64,000 bases of DNA, from the NCBI GenBank assembly GCA_977006965.1, contig OZ345360.1:1240001-1304000 (forward strand). The letters are read 5' to 3'. The stretch's first letter is position 1; every line of letters begins with the position of its first letter. This DNA is from Phymatolithon calcareum. Taxonomy: Eukaryota > Rhodophyta > Florideophyceae > Hapalidiales. Below the pieces are notes generated by a model. It ran no database searches. It was not told the origin of the DNA and worked only from the letters and a program-made list of their open reading frames with translations. The translations under genes were made by a program, and so were the position numbers. Shown here piece by piece: positions 40,496-50,516 of the stretch.

Positions 40496-40818
40496 GCTCC
40501 ATGAAATCGTGGTTTTGCGCGGAAACGCCCATTGTTTGTATAATACCTGAATCGTTTTGCAAAGCGTAATTTTGGCGGCTCAATATTGGCCCCCTTTTTT
40601 GTAGATCAACCCATGCCGATGTATCCCAAATTTGTGTCCCTTGTATATTGAACATGCAATTAGTATTGCGTGTTACACATCTTTACTCCTCACCACTTCG
40701 GAAAGCTTTCTCCTGCAACAAGTGCAAGTAGAACACTGGGGTGGAGAAATTTCCCTTATAAGCAGTCACTGCCTCCCTTTCCTCCCTCACCCCACAGTTG
40801 TAAACAATTCAGTCGATC

Positions 40819-41622
40819 ATGGGCTTCCTACCTAACACCGACACAGAGTGTGACGGAAAATGGCTCAGGTTCAGACTATTTGGAAATGGGCTTGCCAAAC
40901 TAAATCCTACATTGTCTTCGCGTGACCCTGTGCCCGTCGGAGCCACTCACCCTAAGGCGCCCTCCACTTGCTCTGAAAATGGACTTGCCAAACTAAATCC
41001 TACATTGTCTTCGCGTGACCCTGTGCCCGTCGGAGCCACTCACCCTAAGGCGCCCTCCATTTGCTCTGAAAATGGACTTGCCAAACTAAACCCAACATTG
41101 TCTTCGCGTCACCCTGTGCCCGTCGCAGCCACTCACCCTAAGGCACCCTCCACTTGCTCTCTTTATCGCCCGAACCTCAACCCATCCGTCATGAATGCTA
41201 AGCAGTCGCTCCTGGCCGTGCAGAAGATGAAAGAGCACATTCATCACGAGCTGCGAGAACTGCTCTCGACCGTTCCTGTTCGCTCTCGATCCAAAAAGTG
41301 CTCATATTGCCGCTTTAGGGGCCGCAAGTCGCACCGTCGTCTTCGTCGTCGTACCTCAATCCGAACAGGTCATGGTAGTCTTCGTCGCCGCAGCGCAATG
41401 CAGAGAAATGTATTAATTTCAAGGTTTATTTCCGCACATTCCAAAGGTCGAGATGCAATGAGCCAACTGGCTGTTGCTTTGGCAGATATCAAGAGGAAGA
41501 GGCGCCAAGCCGAGCCAGCCTCCCGAACCAGCATCAAAGTCATTTCCGGAATGGCTCCCAGTGTATCGCGCAAAAGCTTTCATCAGTCATCCTTTAGTCA
41601 TGTGGATGATATTCGGATGTAG
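40819..41622 (+). CDS. ORF-198 of module X, copy 7 (three repeat units)
   Basis: 267 aa with three tandem 93-bp units (40882-41160). The last residues differ (FSHVDDIRM instead of SSV) because the usual stop is lost after a small deletion. It is the X copy nearest the real TAF4 gene. Unknown function. Confidence 0.55.
   Translation: MGFLPNTDTECDGKWLRFRLFGNGLAKLNPTLSSRDPVPVGATHPKAPSTCSENGLAKLNPTLSSRDPVPVGATHPKAPSICSENGLAKLNPTLSSRHPVPVAATHPKAPSTCSLYRPNLNPSVMNAKQSLLAVQKMKEHIHHELRELLSTVPVRSRSKKCSYCRFRGRKSHRRLRRRTSIRTGHGSLRRRSAMQRNVLISRFISAHSKGRDAMSQLAVALADIKRKRRQAEPASRTSIKVISGMAPSVSRKSFHQSSFSHVDDIRM
40882..41160 (+). repeat. 3 x 93-bp in-frame tandem repeat
   Basis: Units start at 40882, 40975 and 41068, each encoding 31 residues from (E/G)NGLAKLNP to PKAPS(T/I)CS. 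The first two are nearly identical to each other; the third resembles the single unit of other copies. Confidence 0.9.
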
Positions 41623-42213
41623 ATATTCTTTTGGAGCGCGCATGGAAATGGATTTTGCTGTTCCTGTAACACAGCCGTCATGAGATCTCTTCAATAATTC
41701 ATAAATCTTCTTCTTCACATCTGTTCCGTGTGAAACCTACCGAGGTACTTACATTTCTAGATACTGATAAGTGGCTCGAATATCATCGTTGAAAAATAAA
41801 CGCGTGAAGTTGCAACTTCACTCCTTTATTCTACATTTACTTTTCAGTAAAAGTCCCCCATGAAAGAAAATGATCAAATTACGTACATTTACTTACCAGA
41901 GCGGTCTATAGCGTCGCCATGTCCTTTTGTCTACACAACAAACTACTCGTTCCTGTATCAGACCAAACAATTTCTCTCTCTGTTGTCGTCGCATGATTCC
42001 CCATCCCACGTGGGTGATACAAAGGCTAAAAGACCTCCGCCGAGCAGAGCAATATCTGTAGGGTTGTGGGTTCGACTCGCGAGAGGGTTGATCAGGTGGA
42101 ATTTCCTTGCATATTTCCCTGTAGGTTTTCCAAAGTTTTCAATGCGCATTGATTCGTATCGATATGAAAAGTCCATGTTCCGGCCTCTTAATTGACTGGA
42201 GAAGATCGCCGTT

Positions 42214-42423
42214 TCAGGGCGATTGGTTGGACACGGATTCCGACGTGTCGTGGTGTCCTGTAATGTTCATCATCTGAGTAGCAAAATGGTTTCCAAACCG
42301 AACTACCTCTTCAGAAGACAATTGTCGTAAGAGATAGTCGTAGGTAATGTAGCGAACACTTCTTACCAAGTCACACATTGTGCGCACACTCCAAATAAGG
42401 AAAGAAAGAGGACTTCCGTACAA
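42214..42423 (-). other. Antisense unit of module X, copy 7
   Basis: Minus-strand MCDLVRS frame is intact here; the poly-C run downstream is replaced by CCTCCGCC (near 42030), so the mononucleotide tract is not essential to the module. Confidence 0.3.
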
Positions 42424-42450
42424 TAGACTCTAGTGTCACCATGCAACTCC

Positions 42451-42918
42451 CCCGGGCGCTGCCCCAGGAGGAGTCTGTCACGAAGAAGAGGAGTAGAGAA
42501 GAAAAAATTAAAGTATGGGAAAAGGAAGAAGAAGGCAGATCAATGAAGATTCATATTGAAGGCAAGCTACCAGGGATCCTTTACATAAGAGAAAGAAAGA
42601 CACGTTTAAGATGCCTAAGGTTGACATTTAACCGGCACCCCTTTGGAGAACATCAGTATTGGGTGCCTACTTTGGGATGACCGCGGTGATCGAACTAGTC
42701 CCCTTACAACGTACCCTATCATCGTCGAAAATGAGTACAGAAATTGAGTTTGAGTGCAAGAGAGTCACAGGAGCTCTTGTTGGGAGAGAATTACGAATCA
42801 AGAACGTTTTGAGTAGCCACAGGATTTTAGCTTAGAGAATCACAACAGCTGCTCCGTTACTCCAAGGTGAGGCTTTGGGAGCTCTCAAATTAAAATCATC
42901 AAATATCCCCGGGCACTG
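42451..42918 (+). mobile_element. LINE 3' fragment with target duplication
   Basis: Body 42462-42907, flanked by CCCGGGCGCTG (42451-42461) and CCCGGGCACTG (42908-42918), one mismatch. Holds the last 45 or so codons of ORF2 and the 3' UTR. Separates module X from the U segment. Confidence 0.8.
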
Positions 42919-44797
42919 CGAGGAATAGAACATAACTTTTGCTTGCATCTTACCCTCAGGTTGTGACCAACTACTTGAACAGAAAGCAAAAGTACACAAC
43001 GCAATTGGGAACCTGGGAGCGCACTATATCATGTGCCTCCCTTTGCTATCTTCTGCAGGTAAGGAGGATCATGATCTAGGTGTGCCTCTCGTCCGACGCA
43101 CAAAACTGACCCAAAGTAGCCTTGAATGACTCCCGCAAGAGAGCTCCATGTCCCGAGTTGTCAACGGCGATCAATCTCACTGTCTCTTTCCCCCACGCCA
43201 GATGGTCGCAGGTACTAAAGTATCATAAAGCCGTAACCATACACTGTAGGCAAGGAATACGAACTTTATGAGTACAGCCTGCAAGTGTTATGAATTTGTC
43301 TTGTTTCGTGCTTCTTTCCTTGTTCCTTTGTGCAGTATTTTTCATTTCAATCATGTGATGGTCGCAACGTTTGGTGGGCATAAGTTTTCTCAATTTGAAG
43401 TTAAGTTCTTCCATACAGCAATTACGAATTGGGCATGGAGAGAGAAGGCCTTCTCTAATGTCATCTTTGTCTCATTGATGCCCCTCGTAGGACACATCCC
43501 TCGCCACAACCGAGGGGATCTCTTGAATGGGTGCGTCACGGCAGTAAAACCTTCTGGCTTGCTCGTAACGACCAATGACGATGGTCAAGATACGAAAGCT
43601 TAAGCTCAACCTTTACACCCACCGCCCCCAATAGCTGTTTTGAATAAACAGTATCGTAGTCGCAAATGCATAATAACATCATAATTCTGCATTCGTCCCC
43701 CAAATCCGTGCCTTCGGTACTTCTACTCAGACGCAGACCTTCTGTTCCCAAGCAACAATAATGCGTTCTGTGTGAAATCTTCAGTACACAAACAACTCGT
43801 TCACGTTGTCTGTCAACAAACAAATTACTATAAGTTTGCGTGGTGAACTGTTTGTACTACAATGTATTTTTAAATGTGAAGTTCTAAAATCAGTTGAATT
43901 ACTGTTGAAAGACGGCCCCTCAGCATTTGGACAGAATTCGAAGACAATGGTTGGTAGGAACTGCTCCGGTGCAATCTCCTAACGGTTTGATGTCAGTACT
44001 TGCGCGGTGGTGACTGCCGGCATAACGACAACAGGGGTTGCCGTCCATGGCGCACAGTGATTATAAAAGTTGCTGAACGAACGTTTTCAAACTTTTCACG
44101 CCCTCGCATAACATAAACACCATAATCACCTCCGCCTGCGCCGATCCGTGCTTACGTTAGCCCCTTTGTACAATTCTTTCGTCGCGTCGCTGGTCATCGC
44201 GACACGTGGAATCACGGAGACCTATCTCTATGGCAGTGACAACTCTCTTAGTTTTGTGCCTGCATGCACGAGCTGCGGTGGAGAGAGAAGTGCTGCAGGG
44301 CGTGCAGGTGACGGAGAAATACAAAAATTGAATAAAGCATAACGTACAGTAAGAAACAAGGTCCAAATTGTGATACTGTACAAGGGGGCTCGCGGTCCGC
44401 TGCTTGGTGCATGTTCGCGCCGCATCGAAGGCAGGCAGGTGGTGCTCCACCATATGTACTGTCCAATGAAGGGCTTGTATGATGCTAGATTCTTATTCTA
44501 TTTGAAATTATTGAGAAATAAGCATACATTTATTTCATACACGTGCATACACACACGCGTTGCAGGGCCAGTGCGTTTCCGCGACTTGGGCGACAGTGGA
44601 AGTGCCGCCAAGTTCTGAACGCTGTGCTGTACTGTAGAAGTCTCTCTTCCTTCCTTCCCACGGCACGGCATGCGTGCGCATGTTCTAACCCACGTCTGCA
44701 GACACTAGTAGCACTGTACGAACCATCGCACAGCGAAGTACAGTACTGCCCCACATCCGACCGCAATCTGCGCCGTCGCCCACCGTCCTCGTCCGCG
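42919..44797 (+). repeat. TAF4 upstream segment (U), native position
   Basis: The DNA directly upstream of the intact TAF4 gene, copied at 13281-15062, 34591-36497 and in part at 5133-6078. The last 255 bases before the ATG are open in the TAF4 frame and are probably 5' UTR. No other gene is supported. Promoter elements are not obvious; the block just before the ATG is rich in CCGTCC/CGCAC words. Confidence 0.6.
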
Positions 44798-47752
44798 ATG
44801 GACGGTGCGAACGACCGCAACTTTGACGAGCTCCTGGCTTGCTTCAAGCAACCCGATAATCCACATCCAACCAATGCATCCGCCGCTCAGTCGACAGCTC
44901 CTGCAATTCCATTTGCCCCGCCCGCGGCTGTCCCCGCCCCCGTTGCCGGTAATGATGCGCAAAATTTTGACGAGCTCATGAGCTTGTTTCAACCTTCAGC
45001 AGCACAGGCCGCGCCGGCAGCGACCCCGGGCTTACCAGGAAATCCCGCCCCGCCGCAGTCGGGGCGCCCCACATCAATCCCCAACGCTACCGCCGTTACC
45101 CAGCGCGCCCCACCCGCGAACCGAGCTTTGCAACAGGAGCACCGCCGTCGTATCATGCAGCAGCATCAGGCGGTGGCTGCAGCGGCCGCGGCAAACCAGG
45201 CTCAGCAGCAGCGCGCAGCAGCGATATCCGCGCCGCATGTGGGCGCCAAACAGCGTGTTGCACAACCGCGAGTTCCTGCCACATCTGCCGCGTTGAGGCA
45301 ACAGCGCGCCCCGATAAACCATCGCGCCGTGCAACCGACCTCTGTTCCACAGCGCATGGTACGCCAGCAAATACCTTCGTCGAGAAGCAGCCAGTCTTCT
45401 CAGCCAGCGAGTATTACGGATGAGTTGCAAGCTTACCTAACTACCCCCACCCCAGCCGCGCAGCCACATCCGCAGCAAAGACGCAACCCTGTGTATCAGG
45501 GGAACCCAACAGCGGCGGCAAACGGTGCATCCGCGACTAATCGCGCCGCTGTTGCGACGCAACGTGGCGGACAAAGGCCCGTGCAGGGCAATGGACGACA
45601 AGGTGGTGGTCGACCTCCTGTTACTCAAGAGCAGGTCATAGTAGGTCACTTTTGCAGACACGCGCTGGCATGTCTCACTCGTCTTTCTGCCGGCCTTCCA
45701 AACTCTCTCGAGTTGCAAGCGAGTTTGAAGCACAATATTAAGAGGCTGTGGGGCGAGTGGGTTGCAGAAAATATCTCAAAAGCATCCCTTCTCGAGTCTG
45801 TCGCCCGCTTTGTACGTCAAAGCTGCCCTGCAGCGGCAAACGTGAACGTCATCACTGAGTTTAGGGCGTGGTACCATCATCAGCTGGACACGCAGCGCCG
45901 AGCGCAGCGACAAGGCGAGAACCCGCGTGCGCCTACTCAACGAGAGGTTGCGGGACGCATGCCAGCAGGTATAAACAACCGTGCTCCAAATGCTGGCGTG
46001 ACTGCACCTAACCCACATGCTATGCCAAACTCGTACCAGTATCAAGCTGCACGCAACGCTCCTCCTGTGACTCATCCTGGTATGGCCATGCCACCTGGTC
46101 ATGGTGTCGTCAACGCTGGAATCGTAGGCCGTCATCCAAATTCTGTGCAGGGTAGGCCTGGAATGCCACAGACTGCGAAGGCCCCAGGGCGAGGACGTGC
46201 ACCGCCAAAAGCGGCTGCGCAGCGAAATCAGGCAAGTAAAACTATTCCGGGAAAGACGATTGCAGCCAAGACGGTGCCAAGGTCATCTGGTAAGTTGGAA
46301 AATCAGATGATGGCAAATCCTGCACTTGCGGCTATGCATGGGACATCAGGGCTTCCCATGGGAGCACGTCCAAAAGCGCCACCACCGAAACCACGTGGTA
46401 AAATAACGCCACAGACTAAATTGAAGGATGAAGCCGCTCTGGCTACTATGGGGAACATGGGTGCTCGTCCAGCAGCTCCGCCTCCTAAAAGGCCCATGGA
46501 AGGTCCTGGTAATGCACTTATGGGCAGTGCACAAAAGAAGCCAAGGCCGGTGTCAAAGACGAAGCAGTCGCCAAATGGCAAGAAACCCAATGGCGGTGTG
46601 CCCATTGTACCGGGGAAGCCACGACCTCCTCCCCCGCGGGGGAGTTCCCTAAAGGGAGGCCCTCCTGGCTTATATATGAGTGCTGGGCCAGGGGCTGTTC
46701 AACCTAAACAGGGTTCCGCGCCTGGTGCGGTTTCTGTTCAGGGTGCTCGTCCCCCTGCGGCCCCAGGTCAACCGGGAAGCGCTCCGACTCATAGGAGGAA
46801 GGGATTCGACGATGATCTGAACTTTGTGACGAATATTGTTGACATTGATCACGAGCAAAACACTCTTGTGGGGGATTCTAACGAAATGAGCGATGTTGTT
46901 GGCGGCGATTCTTCGGAATATTCATCAGACATGATTCTAGTGGGAGGCCCACTGAAGGCGAAGATAGAAGCCATTATGCGGCGCAATGGTTTGCAGTCAG
47001 CTGTGTCTAAGGACACAATGGAAATGATATCTCTGGCTGCTCGTGAGAGGCTTGCGTTCTTACTTGAGTCGGTCAGTGAAGTTGCCAGAGCGAGAGTTGA
47101 AGCGGACAAGCCTATGTGGGAGACAAAAGCGGATGGGGCCAACATGCTGGCCATTATGAAAGCAATGCGTGAAGATGAGGAGCGTACTCTCCTCGTGCAA
47201 GCGCAACTTCGGTCCAGCCGTTACAAAAAGGAGGTTGAGGAAAAGGCGGCGAAAGAGGCAGCGGAAAAAGGCGCGGACGAGAAGAGTGCGAAAGATGCAG
47301 CAGCGGCTGCTGAACAGAAACGGAAAGCGAAAGCTGCAGCAGAGAAAAGGCGGTTGGCAGATAGTAGTCAGAGAAATGCACTCTCTGGGGCGATTTCAGG
47401 TATTGGGAAGAAGCGAAAGAGGAAGAAGCTGGGACTTGCACCTTTCAAGGGCTTGTCTAGTGCAAGCTTAAAGTCTCTCTCGAACAAGACATCAGCGACG
47501 AGCGGGACTTCTGCTGGTTCTCTTAAAGCGAAAGGAATGACCTCGGCTGGTTCGATTGGGATGGGAGCGGGAGGTGAAGGGACGCATGGTACTGTTGCGC
47601 GTCGTCCTCCTCTGACACTTCGCGACTGTCTAGCGTTTATGTCTGGAGAGCCAAACATGCGGCAGAGTACTTTGGTGTACAAATGGCACGCAAGGCTGGG
47701 AGCCCCGCGTCCGGGTCAGGGGTCTGTTCGTAGTACGCGATCAAAACGATAG
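44798..47752 (+). CDS. TAF4: TFIID subunit TAF4
   Basis: A 984-aa ORF without introns; the ATG at 44798 is chosen because the truncated copies share it. N-terminal region with two related FDELL motifs and long Gln/Ala/Pro-rich stretches, a conserved helical block (about 285-370, HFCRHALACLTRL... FRAWYHH), a Pro/Gly/Lys-rich middle, and the C-terminal TAF4 domain (about 715-840) with LKAKIEAIMRRNGL, ERLAFLLESVSEVARAR and a long charged helix. TAF4 pairs with TAF12 in TFIID and acts in the nucleus in promoter recognition. Assignment rests mainly on the C-terminal domain. The gene stands at the edge of the repeat array that contains its own 5' copies. Confidence 0.85.
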   Translation: MDGANDRNFDELLACFKQPDNPHPTNASAAQSTAPAIPFAPPAAVPAPVAGNDAQNFDELMSLFQPSAAQAAPAATPGLPGNPAPPQSGRPTSIPNATAVTQRAPPANRALQQEHRRRIMQQHQAVAAAAAANQAQQQRAAAISAPHVGAKQRVAQPRVPATSAALRQQRAPINHRAVQPTSVPQRMVRQQIPSSRSSQSSQPASITDELQAYLTTPTPAAQPHPQQRRNPVYQGNPTAAANGASATNRAAVATQRGGQRPVQGNGRQGGGRPPVTQEQVIVGHFCRHALACLTRLSAGLPNSLELQASLKHNIKRLWGEWVAENISKASLLESVARFVRQSCPAAANVNVITEFRAWYHHQLDTQRRAQRQGENPRAPTQREVAGRMPAGINNRAPNAGVTAPNPHAMPNSYQYQAARNAPPVTHPGMAMPPGHGVVNAGIVGRHPNSVQGRPGMPQTAKAPGRGRAPPKAAAQRNQASKTIPGKTIAAKTVPRSSGKLENQMMANPALAAMHGTSGLPMGARPKAPPPKPRGKITPQTKLKDEAALATMGNMGARPAAPPPKRPMEGPGNALMGSAQKKPRPVSKTKQSPNGKKPNGGVPIVPGKPRPPPPRGSSLKGGPPGLYMSAGPGAVQPKQGSAPGAVSVQGARPPAAPGQPGSAPTHRRKGFDDDLNFVTNIVDIDHEQNTLVGDSNEMSDVVGGDSSEYSSDMILVGGPLKAKIEAIMRRNGLQSAVSKDTMEMISLAARERLAFLLESVSEVARARVEADKPMWETKADGANMLAIMKAMREDEERTLLVQAQLRSSRYKKEVEEKAAKEAAEKGADEKSAKDAAAAAEQKRKAKAAAEKRRLADSSQRNALSGAISGIGKKRKRKKLGLAPFKGLSSASLKSLSNKTSATSGTSAGSLKAKGMTSAGSIGMGAGGEGTHGTVARRPPLTLRDCLAFMSGEPNMRQSTLVYKWHARLGAPRPGQGSVRSTRSKR

Positions 47753-48065
47753 TCGCTGATATGCATTCGGCATTAGGAAGAAAGAGCAGGCAAGCAAGTG
47801 CTGCCGAATGTGGGTATGTCGCACGCAGACTACCGTTGTCTACTGTGTTGTTTGGAAAGACGCCACTAACTTAGCCTTATTTTTGCCCGTGTAGACTTGT
47901 GTCGGTTGGTCGGTTGGTCGGAGTTGTAGAAGCAAGGGAAAGGCAGGCCCTTGATTGATTGATTGATTGCCATCGCGCCACATGAAGCCAGTATTTGCCA
48001 ATCTAGAGAAGAGAAGAGAAGAGAAGAGAAGAAAAAGAAATGAAACAAAAAGGGCAGGCATTTCT
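47753..48065. other. Intergenic, with simple repeats
   Basis: Holds GGTCGGTT repeats (about 47891-47921), GATT repeats (47950-47969) and AGAAG repeats (48004-48032). No gene is seen. TAF4 and NDUFS4 converge here. Confidence 0.6.
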
Positions 48066-48832
48066 TTACTTTTTTTCATCGTCACCCTCGTATACTGGGA
48101 CTTGATGATTCCAATGATGAACCATGGCGCGTTGGAATGGCGCAATCTTCTTCACTTTCGTTTCCTCCTCCTCGGGCATGACAACTGTGTACTTGTAACC
48201 ATTGCGCTTCACATATTCAACGGCTGCGTCTTTAGTCGGGAAAGGAATTCCCATGTTGGAAAGTGGATCTCCAGTACTCGTCCAGCCCTGTTCGGTTCAA
48301 AAACACGAAAAAATCAGTCAGTCAGTCAGTTAATCGCATCGCATCGCATCGCATCGCATCGCATCGCATCGCATTCGACAATCACCATGGAGAGCAAATA
48401 AACTAAACTTGTTAGTTACTGCCTGCCTGCCAATAACGCCCGCCCGCCATATGCTCGCTCTGCTCCTTGCGTAATTGTCGTCATCTGCCTACTCACGCAC
48501 CATCAACGGATTGGTCCAACGGTCATCGCCGGGCATTTTCTCAAACTGCACCCTCCACATCTGCGTCATGGCACCGCGGCCCTGCTGCGTCGCGACTCTG
48601 CACAACACGGACGGAAAGGTGTCAGTCAGTACTTGCGCGCAATTCAGCAGCCGTGTGGCAAGCAGACAGACAGACAAGGTGTAGATTATCTATCGTACTT
48701 CGTGGGTCGGTAAATGCGCACGGTTCGAGTTGCGTGCTTCTCAGGGACACCTGCGAGAATGCTCATCTCTGGAGCAGACTCGGTTGCCATCATTCGCCGC
48801 AAGGGCGACAACGTGCGCGAGAAGCGCGACAT
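48066..48832 (-). CDS. NDUFS4: NADH dehydrogenase Fe-S protein 4 (complex I 18-kDa subunit), three exons
   Basis: Exons 48832-48699, 48597-48501 and 48287-48066 join in frame (150 aa). Introns of 101 and 213 bp have GT-AG ends (GTACGATAG donor and GTGCAG acceptor; GTGCGTGAGT donor and AACAG acceptor). The joined core reads RIYRPTK-VATQQG, then MWRVQFE, RWTNPLM-GWTSTGDPLSN and KDAAVEYVKRNGYKY, the NDUFS4 signature, in its plant-like version. The N-terminus is Arg/Ser-rich, as a mitochondrial presequence should be. Role: accessory subunit of the peripheral arm of complex I, in the mitochondrial inner membrane. The C-terminal 30 residues are unusual. Confidence 0.9.
48314..48374. repeat. Microsatellites in NDUFS4 intron 2
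   Basis: (TCAG)n at 48314-48330 followed by eight copies of ATCGC at 48333-48374, inside intron 2. Confidence 0.9.
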
Positions 48833-49196
48833 TTTGCGCACGCCAGAAATGACCGGGCACGATCGGTGGAGCTCGAGTCGAGAAGTGATGTTGGCACAAA
48901 CACTAATCTATAGCTATGGCGTATGATAGCCAATGAGGTCCTATGCCAATAGTTGGCATATTATTTCTTATTTCTTGGCACAAAACTGATTCAGCCCCCT
49001 CTGTCTGGTCTTGTCCTACCTGACTTTCTTGCCCCACCGCACCTTCCCGGCAGCGTTCGAGTTGTCAACCCTGCAGAGCTAATATCAATACTCTCCCGCA
49101 ACAGACGTCATAATTACAAGTGAATAGCTGCATAGAAGGGAAATGCCACCCTAGATATCTGTATAAATAAACAGCTACAGTACAGTACAGTACAAG
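48833..49196. other. Intergenic, divergent/tandem spacer
   Basis: No gene. Contains a short ACAGT repeat (about 49175-49195) next to the 3' end of the RabGGTase gene. Confidence 0.5.
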
Positions 49197-50231
49197 TTAA
49201 TCTCTAGTATTCTTCAGTTTCTTAATAGAATGTTCATAAAACCCCTTCCTCATTGGATCCTGCAAATCGACATAAGAAGAACAAGAAATACATTGTCAGC
49301 ATATTCTGTGCAGATTATCCCATCTCCCAATGCCCAAGATATCACTACTTACGATAGCTTTCAGCTTTCTGAACACTGCCATAGCCTCTTCATTTCGCTG
49401 CAAATGGGTCAAAATATGCGCCTTGGTGTGCAACACCCATCGTGCCTCAGGCTCCAGCTCCAACAGCTCCTCACATGCATCCAGTTCACCCTTCCACACG
49501 TCCTTTCCAACAGCTATCCGCCCGGATGGTCCCGGCATTCCTGCAAGTAACCACCGGTGATAGAACCACGCAGACTGAACATCAGGCTCTGTATAAAACG
49601 CCTGTCTCACAAACTCCAGTTCCTCACCCAGCACCTCTGGACCAGCTTCACGAACGAGCGGAAGAGTCTTACTCCTCACATGCCAAGCAGAATAATTTGC
49701 AAAATCAGAATTGATCTTGTCCGTGACAAACCTGAGCTCTTTCACCGCTTCACACAGTTCTGATTTTCCCGCCAGGGCACGCACGCGCATTCGATGCGTC
49801 CAGCCGTGGAAGTTTCGGGCATCCAGCGCAAGCATTGCCGCTGACAATTTCTCTTCCTCCGCCAGTCGCAGTGTTCGAGTAGTGCTATCCACGCGCGAAG
49901 AGCCCGCTCCCAGAAGCCACAACCGATGCTCCCACGCCGGATACGCTTTAGGATGACGCTTGAGCGCTCGTAGCGTAAGTGACAGCTCAGCGTTCCATAA
50001 TTCAGTGAAATTTTCCTTCGTATCTAGTAGGTAGGTTCGCCGGAAAGCCCACAGAGAATATTCATCTGGATTTGTCTCCACGGCCGCAGCTGTCGTCTTC
50101 CAAGCTAGATGTCGATCTGTCTCGCGCTCCGCTAACGCTTTCCGAATAAGCTTCGCTTGAATGCGTCCTCGTTCACGCTCGGACTCGGCCTCGTCGCCTT
50201 GTGGACGGCTTCCTCTACGAACGCCATGCAT
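49197..50231 (-). CDS. RABGGTA: Rab geranylgeranyltransferase alpha subunit, two exons
   Basis: Exon 1 50231-49353 and exon 2 49259-49197 join across a 93-bp GT-AG intron (GTAAGT donor, TTTGCAG acceptor) to give 313 aa. The start at MHGVRRG matches the family's typical MHG start. Repeated PFTA motifs are visible (NPDEYSLWAFRR, HPKAYPAWEHR, DARNFHGWTHR, NYSAWHVRS, DVQSAWFYHRW), and exon 2 supplies the family's DPMRKGFYEHS ending. It forms the alpha/beta enzyme that adds geranylgeranyl groups to Rab GTPases in the cytosol. No leucine-rich or Ig-like extension, as in plants and fungi. Confidence 0.92.
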
Positions 50232-50516
50232 CGCGTCAGATTTGTGTGCGAGTGAAGCACACCGACGGTGTACCACGGTTCGTTGCGGTGCAAGCCGCAC
50301 GTAAAATGTATAACATTACAGTCCGACAGTAGCCTTACAGTGTACCTCAAACTATACACCACGTACAGGAGGGCCAGCATGGTTGCTCGTCATTGACATG
50401 GCAGGCGCAAATCCCAATCTGGGTGGGTGAGGACCAAGGGTTTAACGTCTCAGGTGGGAGCTGTGGTAGAGCCAAAAAGCTCTTAGTGGGAGTTTCGCAA
50501 ATCGAGACGCGACAAA

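Noticed and set aside
45074-47682. Several minus-strand ORFs of 60-119 aa within TAF4
   Set aside because: Shadows of a long GC-biased coding frame.
48333-48374. ATCGC array considered as CRISPR-like or telomere-like repeat
   Set aside because: A 5-bp microsatellite within an intron; no spacers, wrong unit for telomeres.
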